From: Symsagittifera roscoffensis
Lineage: Eukaryota; Xenacoelomorpha; Acoela; Convolutidae
Direction: 5' to 3'
Length of the DNA stretch: 64,000 nt
Assembly (NCBI RefSeq): GCF_963678635.1
Contig: NC_087062.1
Location: 71,765,345 to 71,829,344 of the forward strand
Below the pieces are notes generated by a model that worked only from the letters and a program-made list of their open reading frames with translations, did no database searches and was not told the DNA's origin. A program made the translations under genes and the position numbers. Below are positions 31,320 to 43,550 of the stretch, in pieces. The stretch's first letter is position 1, and every line of letters starts with the position of its first letter.

Positions 31320-31650
31320 GTTAAGTGATCTGATCAGAAGAGGAGCGACGCAAGAAAACAAGAGTAGAACTATCGTTTTAAAGATACCAAAACCATGGAG
31401 AAAAGAAAACTTCTAGCATCCGGGGCACGTCTGAAGGGCTGTCACCCAACGGTATTTATAAGGAAAAAATTAACAAAAGAAAAAATTAAAGTGAAAACTG
31501 TATCATCAATGAAATGAAAACAGCTAACTGAGAAAGGTAAATTAAGAATCAGAGATGCGATGCCAACCAACAAAACGAAAGTGGATGGACACTTCATTAA
31601 AAAGCAATCAACAGTAAAAACAACTATTGACAGTCAATTGAAAGCTTAGA
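31320..31650 (+). pseudogene. LINE ORF1-like segment
   Basis: It reads NKSRTIVLKIPKPWRKENF, then after a frame change ASGARLKG, KKLTKEK and GKLRIRDAMPTNKTKVDG. This is the usual order at the C-terminal half of LINE ORF1 RNA-binding proteins: a strand with VKxPxP, then LK, then a LTxEER-like helix, then an IRxG strand. A single-base loss near 31413 and stops at 31535 and 31648 break it. Confidence 0.55.
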
Positions 31651-31752
31651 CGACTCTTTGAAATGCTTCGTCTTCAGTATTCACAGCCTCATCAATTGAG
31701 AAAAGCGCGTTAAATTGTCAAACATGGTAAATGCCGACTGCTGTAATTTTGT

Positions 31753-32223
31753 ATGCCAACAAAGACATGGTTGTACCCTGCACTCGATGATGTGGAACTG
31801 TTCATCGCAAACCTATCAAGCCATAGATCCGATCGAAAAGTTGTCCATTTTATATCAAAACACGGTGGATGTTTCATCGGTCTTAAGCTTTTTTTCATTT
31901 CAGAAGAGGTACATCTGAGGACAAATATACCAGGAGAAACTGATGCCTGTTCTTCTAAATATAACGATCAGAATATCCTTGTAGTCTGTTTTTACAACCC
32001 ACCTTCACCATTTTACAGAAAACCAAAAGAGTTTGAGGAGATTTTTGAAGAAATTCTCAACCTTGCGAATACCTACAATGCAATCCATTTTCAAGAAGTT
32101 CTTAATATAGCCGATGCAGACTGGTATATCTGCACCTCTCAAGTTTTTGAATCTCAAAAACTTTTTGATTTGATTCCAGAAAAAGGAAAGCAACAATTAA
32201 TTGACATTCCCACTGGGGCTTAA
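31753..32223 (+). pseudogene. LINE endonuclease domain (open 156 codons)
   Basis: This frame reads GGCFIGLKL, then NILVVCFYNPPSPF, then FEEIFEEILNLANTYNAIHF, then ADADWY. These correspond to the GGV, YRPP and xDW landmarks of LINE endonuclease/exonuclease/phosphatase domains. The catalytic GDFN stretch is degraded (it reads QEVLNIADADW). A TSHHAIVLKLKL stretch after the stop (32300-32330) corresponds to the conserved SDH motif near the domain end. Confidence 0.65.
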
Positions 32224-33079
32224 GAATACGTTCACTAACACGAGCAGAGAAAAAAAATTTGCAAGAGTGATATGAAAGAACTAAATGCTTTAACAAGTCA
32301 TCATGCCATTGTCTTGAAACTAAAACTACCCAATCTGGTTACAAATTCTTCAAGAACAGTTGATTCCGGGGCAAAACTCAGCTTCTGTTTGGCATGTTTC
32401 GAAAATTTTTCTAGAGAAGACATAACTGAACCTTTCAAATGATTTTGCTGGAGCAATGCCAATGTTTTAAAGAATCAGTGGCATGCACGGTTAAAAAGTC
32501 TTATCACAAAACACACACAGCACGGCACGAAACATCGCTCAAAAATATCTCCTTGGATGAAACCATAAAACTCTAATAAATTATAGAAACTGAATTCTGC
32601 TGGAAGGCAAAACTCAAGACATGTAAACAAGATATGTTGCAAAACATGATAATCAAGAAAAATCGAGATATGTTCCAAATCATGATAATGGAAGACAAGC
32701 GTGAACACGAATCGAAGTTAGGCGACACAAGGTTAACTGATTTTTTCTTATTAACTGAGTTTTACTACGATTAATCCTGCATCATTACATCTAGAGAATG
32801 AAGTTGCGAATGATTGCTCTTCTCGACGAGAATTTTATCCGAAACATTTTTTATCATTAAATCGCCAAGCATCAACATTTGAATCGGATAATTCAAAACA
32901 AATTTTGCAAGCATTATATAACTTTGCAACTACACAGGATCAGTGTTAGAACATATGCAAACAAATTAAAATAAAAATAAAGAAATTGGATCTGATTTTC
33001 TGCCGCCAATTTTGTAGAAGAGATGCACTGAGAGCATTTTCAAATCAAATTTTGTGCAACATTGAGAAAACAGGATTGT

Positions 33080-33720
33080 TCCCACATTGCTGAAAGAATC
33101 AATAGTAGGTCCTACTCAAAAAAAGGCTCCAAGTTGAACGTCGAGCACTAAAGGTAAAATCAATATTCCCTAACATATCAAAAAAATTCGAACGCTGCTG
33201 GTTCATACAACTGTACAGACATGTCCAATCATTTTTTTCACAAAATACAATACGATTTTCGGAAAAAACGGTAATGAACCACACAGTTACTAGATTTACT
33301 GGACAAAAAATACCGGTCTATTGAAAACAGAAGTCAATTCGATACTATTTATTCGGACAACAAAAAATATTTTGACAATGTTGGTCATGAGTTTTTGTTA
33401 TCTTAATTATTCAATTTTGGTTTCAGAGGAGAATTATACAAACTGATGAAGTCATACTTCTCTAACACACACCAAAGTGTCAGAGTTGGTGGTCAGCTAT
33501 TCAGTCCGGTGATACTAACAAGTGATGTGCCCCAAAGATCAATTGTTGCTCTTCTACTCTTTGCTGTACGCATCGATGATCATCCTGAATTCTGCGAGAA
33601 CTATTTCCCACTTCATGCGCAGATGACGCTAATTTCATTGCAATCGACAAGTCCAGTCTTAGTCGAAATTGATTTGTCAAGTTTAAAGAAGTAATTGGAG
33701 CGATGAATACAATCTATCCT
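33080..33720 (+). pseudogene. LINE reverse transcriptase remnant
   Basis: It reads IFPNISKKFERC and YRHVQSFF (33160-33240), then YFDNVGHEFLLS, FNFGFRGELYKLMKSYFSN, VRVGG and PVILTSDVPQ. In another frame CADDANFIAIDK (about 33617-33652) supplies the catalytic ADD box. Order and motifs fit a LINE reverse transcriptase. At least two frame changes separate these blocks. Confidence 0.65.
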
Positions 33721-34179
33721 TATACAAGAAAAAGTGCTCGCAGAATTCGATGACCAACTCTTCAAACATTTTCAATATCTCTGGTAAGATGACAAAAAAG
33801 TGGTTGTTCAGAAGAATTTTTGTTTTGAAAAAACGAAATGTTTTCTTGCTATGAAAGACACACTGAAGTGAATTACAACGAAGTTACCTTCAACACTTTG
33901 AACAGGAGAACTTGAACAGAATATTGTTAAACGCAGTAATATCGGGCCTACCTGTGTTACATCTATTTGTACGTATGTTGGTGCGTACTTTAACGGTTTT
34001 GGTTCGTGTCCCTGCTCTTTTGCACCATAATAGTTTTGAGTAGATTCACTAAAAGTGGCAGTAGACCAGGAAAACTTTGTTCAATTTTTGAGCCGAATTT
34101 CACCTCCAACATAGGACGAGGGACCCATTAACAGATGTATGTCTGAAATGTTTGAAAAACGCTGAAAAGGCCTTGGTGT

Positions 34180-34825
34180 GGGTTGAAGCCGAAAGACAGC
34201 TTGTTACTCTGTTCGGTTCTAGGTCTTCGATTTATGTTTCTACTTTCGTGGCCAAAAAATGAATGTCTCCACTTTCTGGAACAAAATTTGTTATTTTTCA
34301 GCATTCTCGATCAAATTTTGACAAACTTCGAATTTCTCAACCAAAATTCGATATGTATCGACTTTCTCGACCGATGATTTTAAGATTGTTCAATCCCGCA
34401 TAGATATGTTCTCACTGTCTCGACATAAATTCGATATGTCGACTTTATCAATCGAAACTCGATATGTTTCGTTTTTCTCAATAGTTTCGACCAACCGTTT
34501 TGAAATTTTCAAAAAATTTGTTTTTTTTCGACCCTGCATAGATAAGACAAAAATTGTTCCATATTTTTTTGGCCCATCTAAGATCCATTAAAATCGGTTA
34601 AATCCATTTCTGTTCCCAATGTAATGACTTTTTTTGAGTGTGTCCGACCTATGTTTTGATTATGTTCGACCTTTGTTTCGACTGTACTCTTGTGTTTCGA
34701 CTGTGCTCGACCTGTGTTTTGACTGTAATCGACGGTGCTGTATAATTCGACTTTGCTCGACGTGTTTCAACTGAGCTCAAATTGTGTCAATTGTACTCGA
34801 TCTGTGTTTCGACTTTGAACAGACA
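34180..34825 (+). repeat. TCGAC-rich degenerate minisatellite
   Basis: The first half has units of about 30 bp of the type TTCGACTTTCTCGACC-AAAATTCGATATG. The second half (34640-34825) has units of about 22 bp of the type TTTCGACTGTGCTCGACCTG. The units are variable but clearly serial. Confidence 0.65.
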
Positions 34826-37800
34826 TCACGGTGAAGGATGTCTGTTCAACCTCTAGAAAATAGGAGAGCTTATGAAAAATACATGCAGAACTTTTTTCAA
34901 CAGATTTAGGTTCAGTATCTTGGCAAGTACTCCGGAAAAACTTTATCGTTTTTGATATTAGATTGAAGTAAGTATTCACAGATATAAATTTTATTAAAGT
35001 TTTCCAGAATATTAGAAAGGCTAGGTGTAGGGAACTTCAGAATCAAACAAATGAGTTCACTCAAGCTTTACTGTTTTTTTTTTGTTTTAAATTTTTTTAA
35101 TTTATAGAATTTTCCATTCGTCTTTTTTAAATAAATGATTGCTCCTTCTGAGTTCATTCTTGTAACTGAAAAATCTGTTCATAAATCTTGCGATTAATTT
35201 TCTTATCAAAAAGTCTCTCAACCTCTTTAACAAGTTACTGGTGCTCCTGAACAACCAAAATACTAGTAAGGTCCTCATAAACGTCATAAACTCTACCATT
35301 TTTGTTCTTTTTTTTTTATAGAAATTCATTTTTTCAGCTTTAAAGATGACCAAGATACAACAACTGATAAATGCCTATTTCACATTTTGAGATGATTTTG
35401 ATAGAGATCTTTTTCTAGCTAAAATGCAGTTTTCTTTTATTTTTATTCATTGAATATTAGCAGTGTTGAAAAATCCTCAGTTTTAAAAAACAAATTTCTG
35501 ATATACAATTTATGAAAATTTTGTATTAAATATAAACACAAAAACTTTTCGTTTTTCCCCTAATTAGCATCTGATCGTTTTTTAGGGAGTTCAAGTCATC
35601 AATCAAAATCTCAAATTATTGAAAAATGTTTCAAAACATTAATATAAATTCTGAAACTAGACGGTAATTGATAAGGTTTCCGAAAATTTTTTTATTCTCG
35701 TTTCTAATATTGACCGTAGAGAACACTTAGGACAATTTTGACCTAATTTTAGATAAAAACAGCAGCTGAAAAACTTTTTTAGTAATTTTGTTAGCAAATA
35801 CTGGAAAATCACATTATATTTGGCGTATGTATTGTCAAACTTCGATTAGATTGTATGTTTGGCGAGTACTTCTCTCAAGTCCCCGAAAGTTTTTCATTCT
35901 AACTTCACACTTCATTGATAACAAATGGTTTCGAACCAATAATATTTCAGTTACCAAACAAGCAAAATATCACAGAGCATAACGTTTACTAAACCTTACA
36001 ATTATCAACAAACATAAATTATCCCAAAATAGGGGACAATTCTTTGAATTCACTCAAATTATAGTTGACATATGCAACTTGCTTCAAGACTTCATATTTT
36101 TTGCAGTGAAGAGTCAACTTTGAATGTAGGAAGGCTTGTTGGATTTTTTCTTCTGGATCGTGACACACTCTCATTTTGTATATTGCTTTTTCATGTACTT
36201 TTTTGCAGATGTCCAGCTCCTGATCCATATTTGATTCTCCCTCAGAAATGATTTCACATATCAAGATAAATTTGCAAGTTGGTCGAATTCATCTTTTCAA
36301 CTAGTTGGAAGCAGATAAAAATCAGTTCCAAGAAATTCTCCTTGTAGGTTTTTTGGAACCAAAACATCTCCCAATTCTTTTTGAAAAAATGCAGTCATAC
36401 ATATGGAAATTTTTGTACGAAATTTCCTTTTGTCGGAATTGTGCAGGCAATACTTATCATACAGAAAACCACAAATTTCTGCAAAAACCTTTCTTCTAGA
36501 TGGCCGCTGCTTTCTGTCAAGCTCTCTTCAGCTTTTACTCAATTTATTTTAAAAAACCAGTTTTTACAGTCATTATATTTTGTTCAATCTCAGACTCTAT
36601 TCAGATTTTGATATGTCATGCGGATTAGTGTACAATCAGTTTAGTCGAGCAGGGCAAAATAACTAAAGACGAAATGGAGCCGAAAGGATGCCTAATTTTG
36701 CAAAGAAGCGACTAATTCTGAAAAAACACAGGAGACATTATCCAAGTTTAATCAAAGTCTTGCTTCCACTCAAACTCATGGCTCAGTGTTTCCGGACAAA
36801 ATTCCAAAAGTTCAAAAATCAAACGAAAGTTTTTCAATGTTTTTTGGTGGTCATGATTCTGTGCATAGTGATTATTCAAGCTTTGTGACAAGACAATCAA
36901 CTTACTCACATGTAATCACTTTTCTTAGTTTGCACTGATAAATCTTAAAAAATCAACGAAATTGTTTTGAAAATTTATCCATGTAAGAAAAAATCCAATT
37001 TAAAAAAAAGAAGAAATTTTAATAAGAGTGTCAAAAGCCAAAAAATTACTAACTGGAACAAAATTTGAGTTTTTTTTTGAGTTTTTTCCCATTTCCTTTT
37101 TTATAAGCCATGCCATGTTTTTTTTCAACAGAGATATTTTATCCTCTTAAATGAATCAATAAATTTTCAGTTTTGTACTGTCTATCACAAATTGTTTCAC
37201 CTTTCGCCAATCATGCAGGGAATATCTTGAAGGACTGAAAGACTTCTTCGGATCTCTGTAGAAGATGTCAAACATATTCAATTCTTCAGAAATAGTCACT
37301 TGTAGTCAACGTTTTTTTGAGTCAATGAAACTTTTTTCGCTATCCCAGATCCGCAATTCGCTCAATTTTTTTTCATTCATATCATATTAAAACCCCTTTT
37401 TTTTCTTGAAGGTGTCTGAACTGATTCAAATATGATTTCACACTTCAATCATTTTGGTTAAAAAAGAGAACAAATAGTCTATCAAATTAGTTGACTTATT
37501 GATTTATAAGATGTTGCAGAATTTTTTTTTCGAAAAACTGAAAAATGGTTTTGAGAAGTTCTCCTGTTTTTAACAAATTTGGTTGAGTATTTTCATTTAG
37601 ATTTGAAAACAAAAGCAGCGAAGTAAATAAAAAGAGAAATTATTTCATAAACTTCATCACTTTGATCAGGAAAATACACTTTTTTCTGGAATTCTGAATG
37701 GTTGAAATTTTAATAAACAATTCAAGAATTCAGAAGATTCTAGAAGTTAATATCGATATTTACAATGGAGTCGATATGTAAATTCTAACATTTAGACAAT

Positions 37801-37849
37801 TTTAGAAGTTGATGAGTAATGACATCAACTTCTCTGGTAGAATCATTGT
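34826..37849. other. AT-rich sequence with weak open frames
   Basis: The minus frame 36019-36264 (from internal ATG, MDQELDICKKVHEKAIYKMR, ending KELSPILG before a stop) has mixed composition and could be a short exon or gene remnant, but I recognise no family. The segment around 36480-36530 (CTTCTAGATGGCCGCTGCTT) resembles 42970-43010 and 47725-47765, so it belongs to the repeat array that follows. Otherwise nothing is identifiable. Confidence 0.3.
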
Positions 37850-39645
37850 TTTCATTGCCTTAAAAAATTTCAAAAAAACGCCATCTAAGCTCTGACCAGA
37901 TGCTTGCATCTACCCCCACTCTCGGATAAGTTGTTTTTGGAAAGCATTCAAAGATTTCGAAACTCAAAATATGAGTTCGACTTGTTAAAAGTTATTGATT
38001 GTCTCATTGATTCCTTGTTTCGATATGGTCACTTTAAGTAGTGATTGTGTCAGTTTTTCTATTAGTTATTAAATAGTTGCCTAGAACAATTTTTTCGCAA
38101 TTTTTTTAGATAAGCTTTAACAATAAATTTTTTATCAGATTTTTTTGCAAGATGCGAAAAATTTTTCAGTTTATTCGACAAGGAAAGAAAAGTGATTCAC
38201 TTTTTTCTATCAATTTTGCAAAAGCGTTTTAGTTTCAACTTTTCAACAAGATACAGAAAACGATCAGTTATGTCATGTGTGCAAAAAAAAAGATCAAGTT
38301 TCTTAGAAGTGTTTTTCTTGCTAATCTAATTCGTATTCTATTTATTTTTTCAATCATTCGGAACATTTTTTCAAGAATTTTTTATCTATTATCAAAATTT
38401 AAAAAGATTTATAAAAATTAATGGATTATAAATTATGAAATGAACATCAAACAACAATTGTCTACAAATTTTTAATCACAAGATTGACGAGCAGCAGAAA
38501 ATATCTGGATGTTTTCTGTAGAACGCAGAGCCGGTCGAGGTTGGGATGGTTATTTTGGTGGGTTGTTTGAGGGGTCATTGTTTCTGAAGCCCTGTTGTTT
38601 CTGAAGCCAACATAGTCGTCAATTGTGATGCAATTTTTAACAGATCCCGCTTCTACCAAGTAATGAGGAAAATGTCTAGTAATTGAGCAACGAAAAGTGA
38701 ATCAAGAGTTTCAGGGTAGTCCATCTCAACTTGCTCAGCAGCGTGCCCCATCATATGCATTGTCGTAATTGGTTTTAAGAGATGTGTACTTGTGTGATGG
38801 ATCATTGAAAACCCTTCGTATCACTTCCACCAAGTGACAGTCTTTTTTTGAGATGTCCGTGCCACAAAACACTCCAGAGACTGTTTGTCTCACTTGATTT
38901 TATACCAGATGAGATAAAAAATTCTGCCGATATAATAGGGTTGCTGTTTTGCAATGAGGAGATAAATTTAACCATATAACTGTCATATTGAAACAGAATG
39001 ATTAGAAAAATATTTATGACTGATTTAGAGCTGAAAGAGTAGGTATTTGATGGTAGTTGAGTTGAAAATGAAAAAATTTTTATTTAATAGTGACAAGTAC
39101 GCTCAGCTCAAATGTGTCGGTGTAACCAATCAGAACAGATTTTTCATATATGGACTGTAGTCGTATTCAATAAGATTTCAATTTCTTTTCACGGAAACTT
39201 TCATAATAGCTGTTATGAATCAGAAATAAAAATATGTTTAAGAAATTGTTTCAAATAGTCGTTTCCAATCACAAAAGAATGATCGAAATGTTCAAAATGG
39301 ACAAAGTATCGACAGTTTTTTATAAAGGTTGGAGACTTGATAGTACATAGCCTTAATGTGTACATAGACATAATCCTAATTCATGGAGTTCTCCCCGGAC
39401 AATTTGAATCAACATACTACATATAGATCGATTTCCTATTACATCGTGAACCAAAGATTGTGATATTCCACCGGATATAACAAAAAATCTGCGAGGATAC
39501 TTTAAAACTGGTCGAAACGCAATCTCAAACAAACTGGAGGGGAATGCGGAATAACACGTTAATTACACCTCAGTTGCCCAAACTGGTACAACATCTTGAA
39601 AAATCCGAGCGGGACGGCTTAAAATGAAAAAATTTCAGTGGATAA
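37850..39645. repeat. Diverged tandem repeat, unit 1
   Basis: It shares with 39646-41465, in order, GCTTGCATCTAC, CGAGCAGCAGA, GGATGTTTTCT, CATTGTTTCTGAAGCCCTGT, TTTCAGGGTAGTCCATCTCA, the AGCCTTAATGTG/GTCTTAATTCATGGAG stretch and TTGCCCAAACT. The minus strand reads AEQVEMDYPETLDSLFVAQ at about 38665-38735, with stops later. Its origin is unknown. Confidence 0.6.
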
Positions 39646-41465
39646 TTCCAGAATTTGGAGAATTCAAAAGATTGTAGAAGTTAAGTGTAGTGATCTTTTG
39701 GGAAAATCAGGAGTTAGCGTGTAGAGTCTATCGTTTAGAAAAATCAAGAAATTAATTCTAAATTGACGTCTTTTTCTCTGGTGAAATTAATTCTTTCATT
39801 GCCTAAAAAACTTTCAAAAAAGTTTCAAAAACTTAAGCTCTGTCCAGTCGCTTGCATCTACACAGACTCTGGTATCAGCTTTGTTCCGCAAAGATTTGAA
39901 CACTCTAATATTGAAAGTATGAGTTTGATTGGTTGAATGTTACTGATTGTTTCATTGGTCTTTATTGTTCAGTTTTTTTAATGATTTTTGATTAATTATT
40001 GCAGAAAAATTTGGCAAAAATAATTTTATTTTAGTCTGAACACTTTTTATTAGATAATTTTATCTAAAGTTTAAAATAGGTCCAAATTTTATCTCAGAGT
40101 TTTAGCTATATTCCCAGAATTTTTTTTATTTTTTCTTGTAATTGCGAAAGTTTGAAAACTAATTGATTATGAGAGATAGAATGAAAATCTAGTAACAATT
40201 AGCTACAAAAAATTTAATCAAACAGATCTCGAGCAGCAGAAGAGTTCTGGATGTTTTCTATAGAACGCAACGCTGGTCGAGGTTGAGATGGTTGTTTTCT
40301 TGGTTTGTTTTAAGAGTTCATTGTTTCTGAAGCCCTGTTGTTTCTGAAGCCCTCATACACGTCAATTGTAATGGGATTTTCAACAAATCCCAAATGTACC
40401 AAGTGATGAGGAAATTGTCTACTAGATGCGCAACAAAAAGTGAATTAATTGTTTCAGGGTAGTCCATCTCAACTTGCTCAGCAACTTTCTCATGATCTGC
40501 ATTGTTTCAAGTTGGTTCTGTTAGATGGGCAATTGCATTGTATGATTCTAGTTAACATTCCCTTGCCTTCCACTTCCACCATGTGTCAGACGTGGCTTGG
40601 TGTGTCAATTCGTACCAAAAAACGCAGAAATAGTTTTCCTTTATAGGGACTGTGGTCGTATCCAATTAAATTTTATTTTTATTTCACTGAAAACTTTTTA
40701 AAAGGCCTTACACAATCAGAAATAGAGTTCCATTTAAACAATTGTTTCATATTGTCGTTTCCAATCACAAAAATAAACAAAAATGTTCAAATTGGGTAAA
40801 GTATTGACTATTAATGGGTAAGAAGAAGCTATTTTACCCTAAGCGGGAAAGTGATTCTGATGAAGTTTATACTAAACCTCTAAGCTGCGCTTGCGTTAAT
40901 GACTCTTTTTTGGTAATCCAGAAAATGCTAGAATCTTGAACATTGTTGAATCGGCATAATCGAGCGCCAAAATAATTTTTTGAAATTTAGCTTTCCACCA
41001 TTTTACCATCTTGAACTCTGAACTCCATAAAAAATATTTTTACACATTGGAAAATCTTTATCTATGTTAATACAAGGTTGGAAACTGGATAGTGTATAGC
41101 CTGTCTTAATTCATGGAGGTCTCCCCCCGGCCGATTTGAATCTAATATATAGAACCTGTAGATCTTTTTTCCAGCACAAACGAACCAAAGAAAGTATAAA
41201 CTCTACACGGAGAACAAGAAAAATGGGGAGGATACTTTAAAACTGGTCAATATACAAGCAAAAGGAAACTAGGGAGGATACATTAAAATGACCAACAAGA
41301 AAAATAGGAAAAATACTTTAAAACTGGTCAATACAGAAACTCCAAACAAATTGGCGGGGACAGCTGGATAATACGACAAATCCTCCTCAATTGCCCAAAC
41401 TAGCAAAAGATCTCAGAAAAAGCAAACGGGTCGGCTTAATTTGAAAAAGATTGTCCAGATAAACT
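39646..41465. repeat. Diverged tandem repeat, unit 2
   Basis: This is the second copy of unit 37850-39645. It keeps the same minus-strand protein-like reading (AEQVEMDYPETINSLFVAH, then FLITW) despite nucleotide divergence. Its right part also belongs to the younger X repeat. Confidence 0.6.
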
Positions 41466-42890
41466 TCAGTTGGTTTTTATGAAGATTTTTGAGGGAACGC
41501 CGAGTGGAATACCATTAAGATTTTTTTTAACAGTGGCATTTGAAGAAAAAAATACACAAATTGGTCTAGAAAAGAGTCCGGGAGTCAATTTTCCTGAATG
41601 TTCCTGTGGTAAAAAGTTGTTGGAGAAAATCACATCATACATTAAGAGAAATACTTGATCGGAAACTTAATACATGTAAAGCGGCTCGAGCAACGATGGC
41701 GCAGAATTAAAAAAAAAGTATGTCTCCAAAGCTTTTAAAACGAGTATATTGTAATAGAAACAATAAAACAAAACTCCAATCTGATCAGCATAAAAAGTAC
41801 TTGAACAGAATCGTTTCAGTGAAACTAAAAGAGGATACACTCTGTCCTGAAATCTTAATGGACAACTGAATCGCTTCGAAGAACAGGTGAAGGCGAGGTA
41901 CTGACTATCAGACCATTTAAAAGCACAGAAACTTGACAAGATCAGTTGTTTGTCCTAATTGATCTTGGTTTGAATTTACAGTTAATTGAAAAAAAAATTT
42001 TAGTTTTATCTTTCGGCGGATGGGGTAATCTCCAGCAAGTGTAAGGAAGAGGAGGAAATTCATCAAAAATCTAAAAATATAGTGTTGCCATATCTATAAC
42101 AGAGTGAATTACTATTCAGTTCTCATCATCAGATAGTCTACTAAGGAATTGACAAAATACAACTTAGAAAACTCCGTTTTTTTCACTGGCGAGTGATGAA
42201 AAAAGCCTGTCAGAGATAGGTGAAAGCAAAAATATTCTGCCTGCAACTAGAGTAGCAAAAAAATGAATTTTTATTAAAACATTAGCTCAGAGTTTAACGG
42301 GAGAGTACAGTTGGATCAAAAAAGTTATCTGTGATAGATTCTGGATATAATCAGATAATAATGATAACAGACCGCTTCACATCGCTAGCAGAGGCAGTAC
42401 CCTGTGAAGCAGTCTCAACGGAGAAACATATAACCACATGATAACTCGCTGAAGCTAAGTCCATGAACACGGCTATTCAAAGTCTTTCGAGTCAGATAAA
42501 GGAAAAGGACTTGATGAAGGAGCTCATGAAGATATACCACATGCAGCGTGGATATTTAACCGAATGTATAATCTACCGACCAAAATTTCCAAGTACAAAT
42601 CCAAGGTTTTCAGCTTTGTGGATAACAGTATTTCTAATTTCCCAGATTCCATCTCCTTATTTTTCATCAGAATGAACATGCTGTCGCTTTTCGAGTTGTC
42701 TCTTCTCATTTTTCGTGAAGTTTTGGAAGCAGGGTTCAAAAAACTTTAGAACTAAGTAAATATCCAAAATCGTTTTGAATTTCTGGGAGACATTTCGATT
42801 AGAAGAGCTAACTGATCAGATGAGGAGATATGATAGAAGTTAATTTGAGGTTAAAAGAAAAAAGAAGTAAAAAGTATTATCTTTGTAATA
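40553..42890. repeat. X repeat, copy 1
   Basis: Matches 43551-45950 closely at an offset of about 3000-3090 bp, differing by small indels. One is a roughly 94-bp segment near 43885-43980 that is present only in copy 2. No frame in it has family resemblance. The 70-codon frame at 42463-42675 recurs only because the DNA is duplicated. Confidence 0.8.
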
Positions 42891-43545
42891 ACCATACATA
42901 TAAACTGCTTCCGCGTTACTTCATATAAAATACATATAAAAATCCACGATTCTCTGCGAAAACCATTCTTCCAGATGACTGCTGCTTTGTGTCAAGCTTT
43001 CAAAAGCTTTTTTTCAGATTATAGAGAAAAATCACGATTCGTTTTTGTTTCCAATGAGGTATAAAAAAGATATATAGTAACCCAAAATCATTAAGTTTCA
43101 ACTCATAACTCGTTTTTTTTCTCTTGAGAAATGTCAGTTACGTATGCTTTATTAGGAGCATCTCTTTGCCAAATTCTGATAATTATTGTAACATTCGACC
43201 AGAATGTACGAAAATGCAAAGTCGGTTTTGGATTTTTTATTGATGCATCTGACCGAGATGATTGACCGTCTCAACGAATTAGTGGTCTAAATCGTTCATT
43301 TTAACGAACGAGGAGGGGTTAGTTAAAGCTAACATGTAAGTTTTAAAAATTTCGATTCAGACGTGAAAGACACGTAACCTTTTATTTTTCGCACACTGAA
43401 AACGGCAAAAAAAGAAGAACGGTATTCACAACAGAACAAGGGAATTCGGGGAGAGAGGCAGAAAACGGAAATTGTGTGATACTGATCGAAATTGAACAAA
43501 AAAAATTGACAAATACCATTCCGAGTTGTAACGATTGTATGCTGC
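42611..43545. repeat. Y segment, copy 1
   Basis: Nearly identical to 47365-48293, starting CAGCTTTGTGGATA and ending CCGAGTTGTAACGATTGT. It overlaps the end of X copy 1. Confidence 0.8.
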
Positions 43546-43550
43546 TCGTT

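Larger units (their letters stand above)
31270..33960 (+). mobile_element. Non-LTR retrotransposon (LINE) remnant
   Basis: The plus strand contains, in canonical order, an ORF1-like segment (31320-31650), an apurinic-type endonuclease domain (about 31760-32340), a linker and a reverse transcriptase (about 33080-33700, with a trailing part to about 33960). All parts are in shifting frames with stops, so it is inactive. The motifs resemble the CR1/Jockey/L2 group more than L1, but the clade is not certain. No poly-A tail or target duplication was found. Confidence 0.7.

Noticed and set aside
42463-42749. Three recurring 61-71 codon frames in the X repeat as conserved genes
   Set aside because: Their second copies at 45544-45830 are identical because the DNA is recently duplicated, so recurrence is no evidence of selection. 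The frames overlap on both strands.
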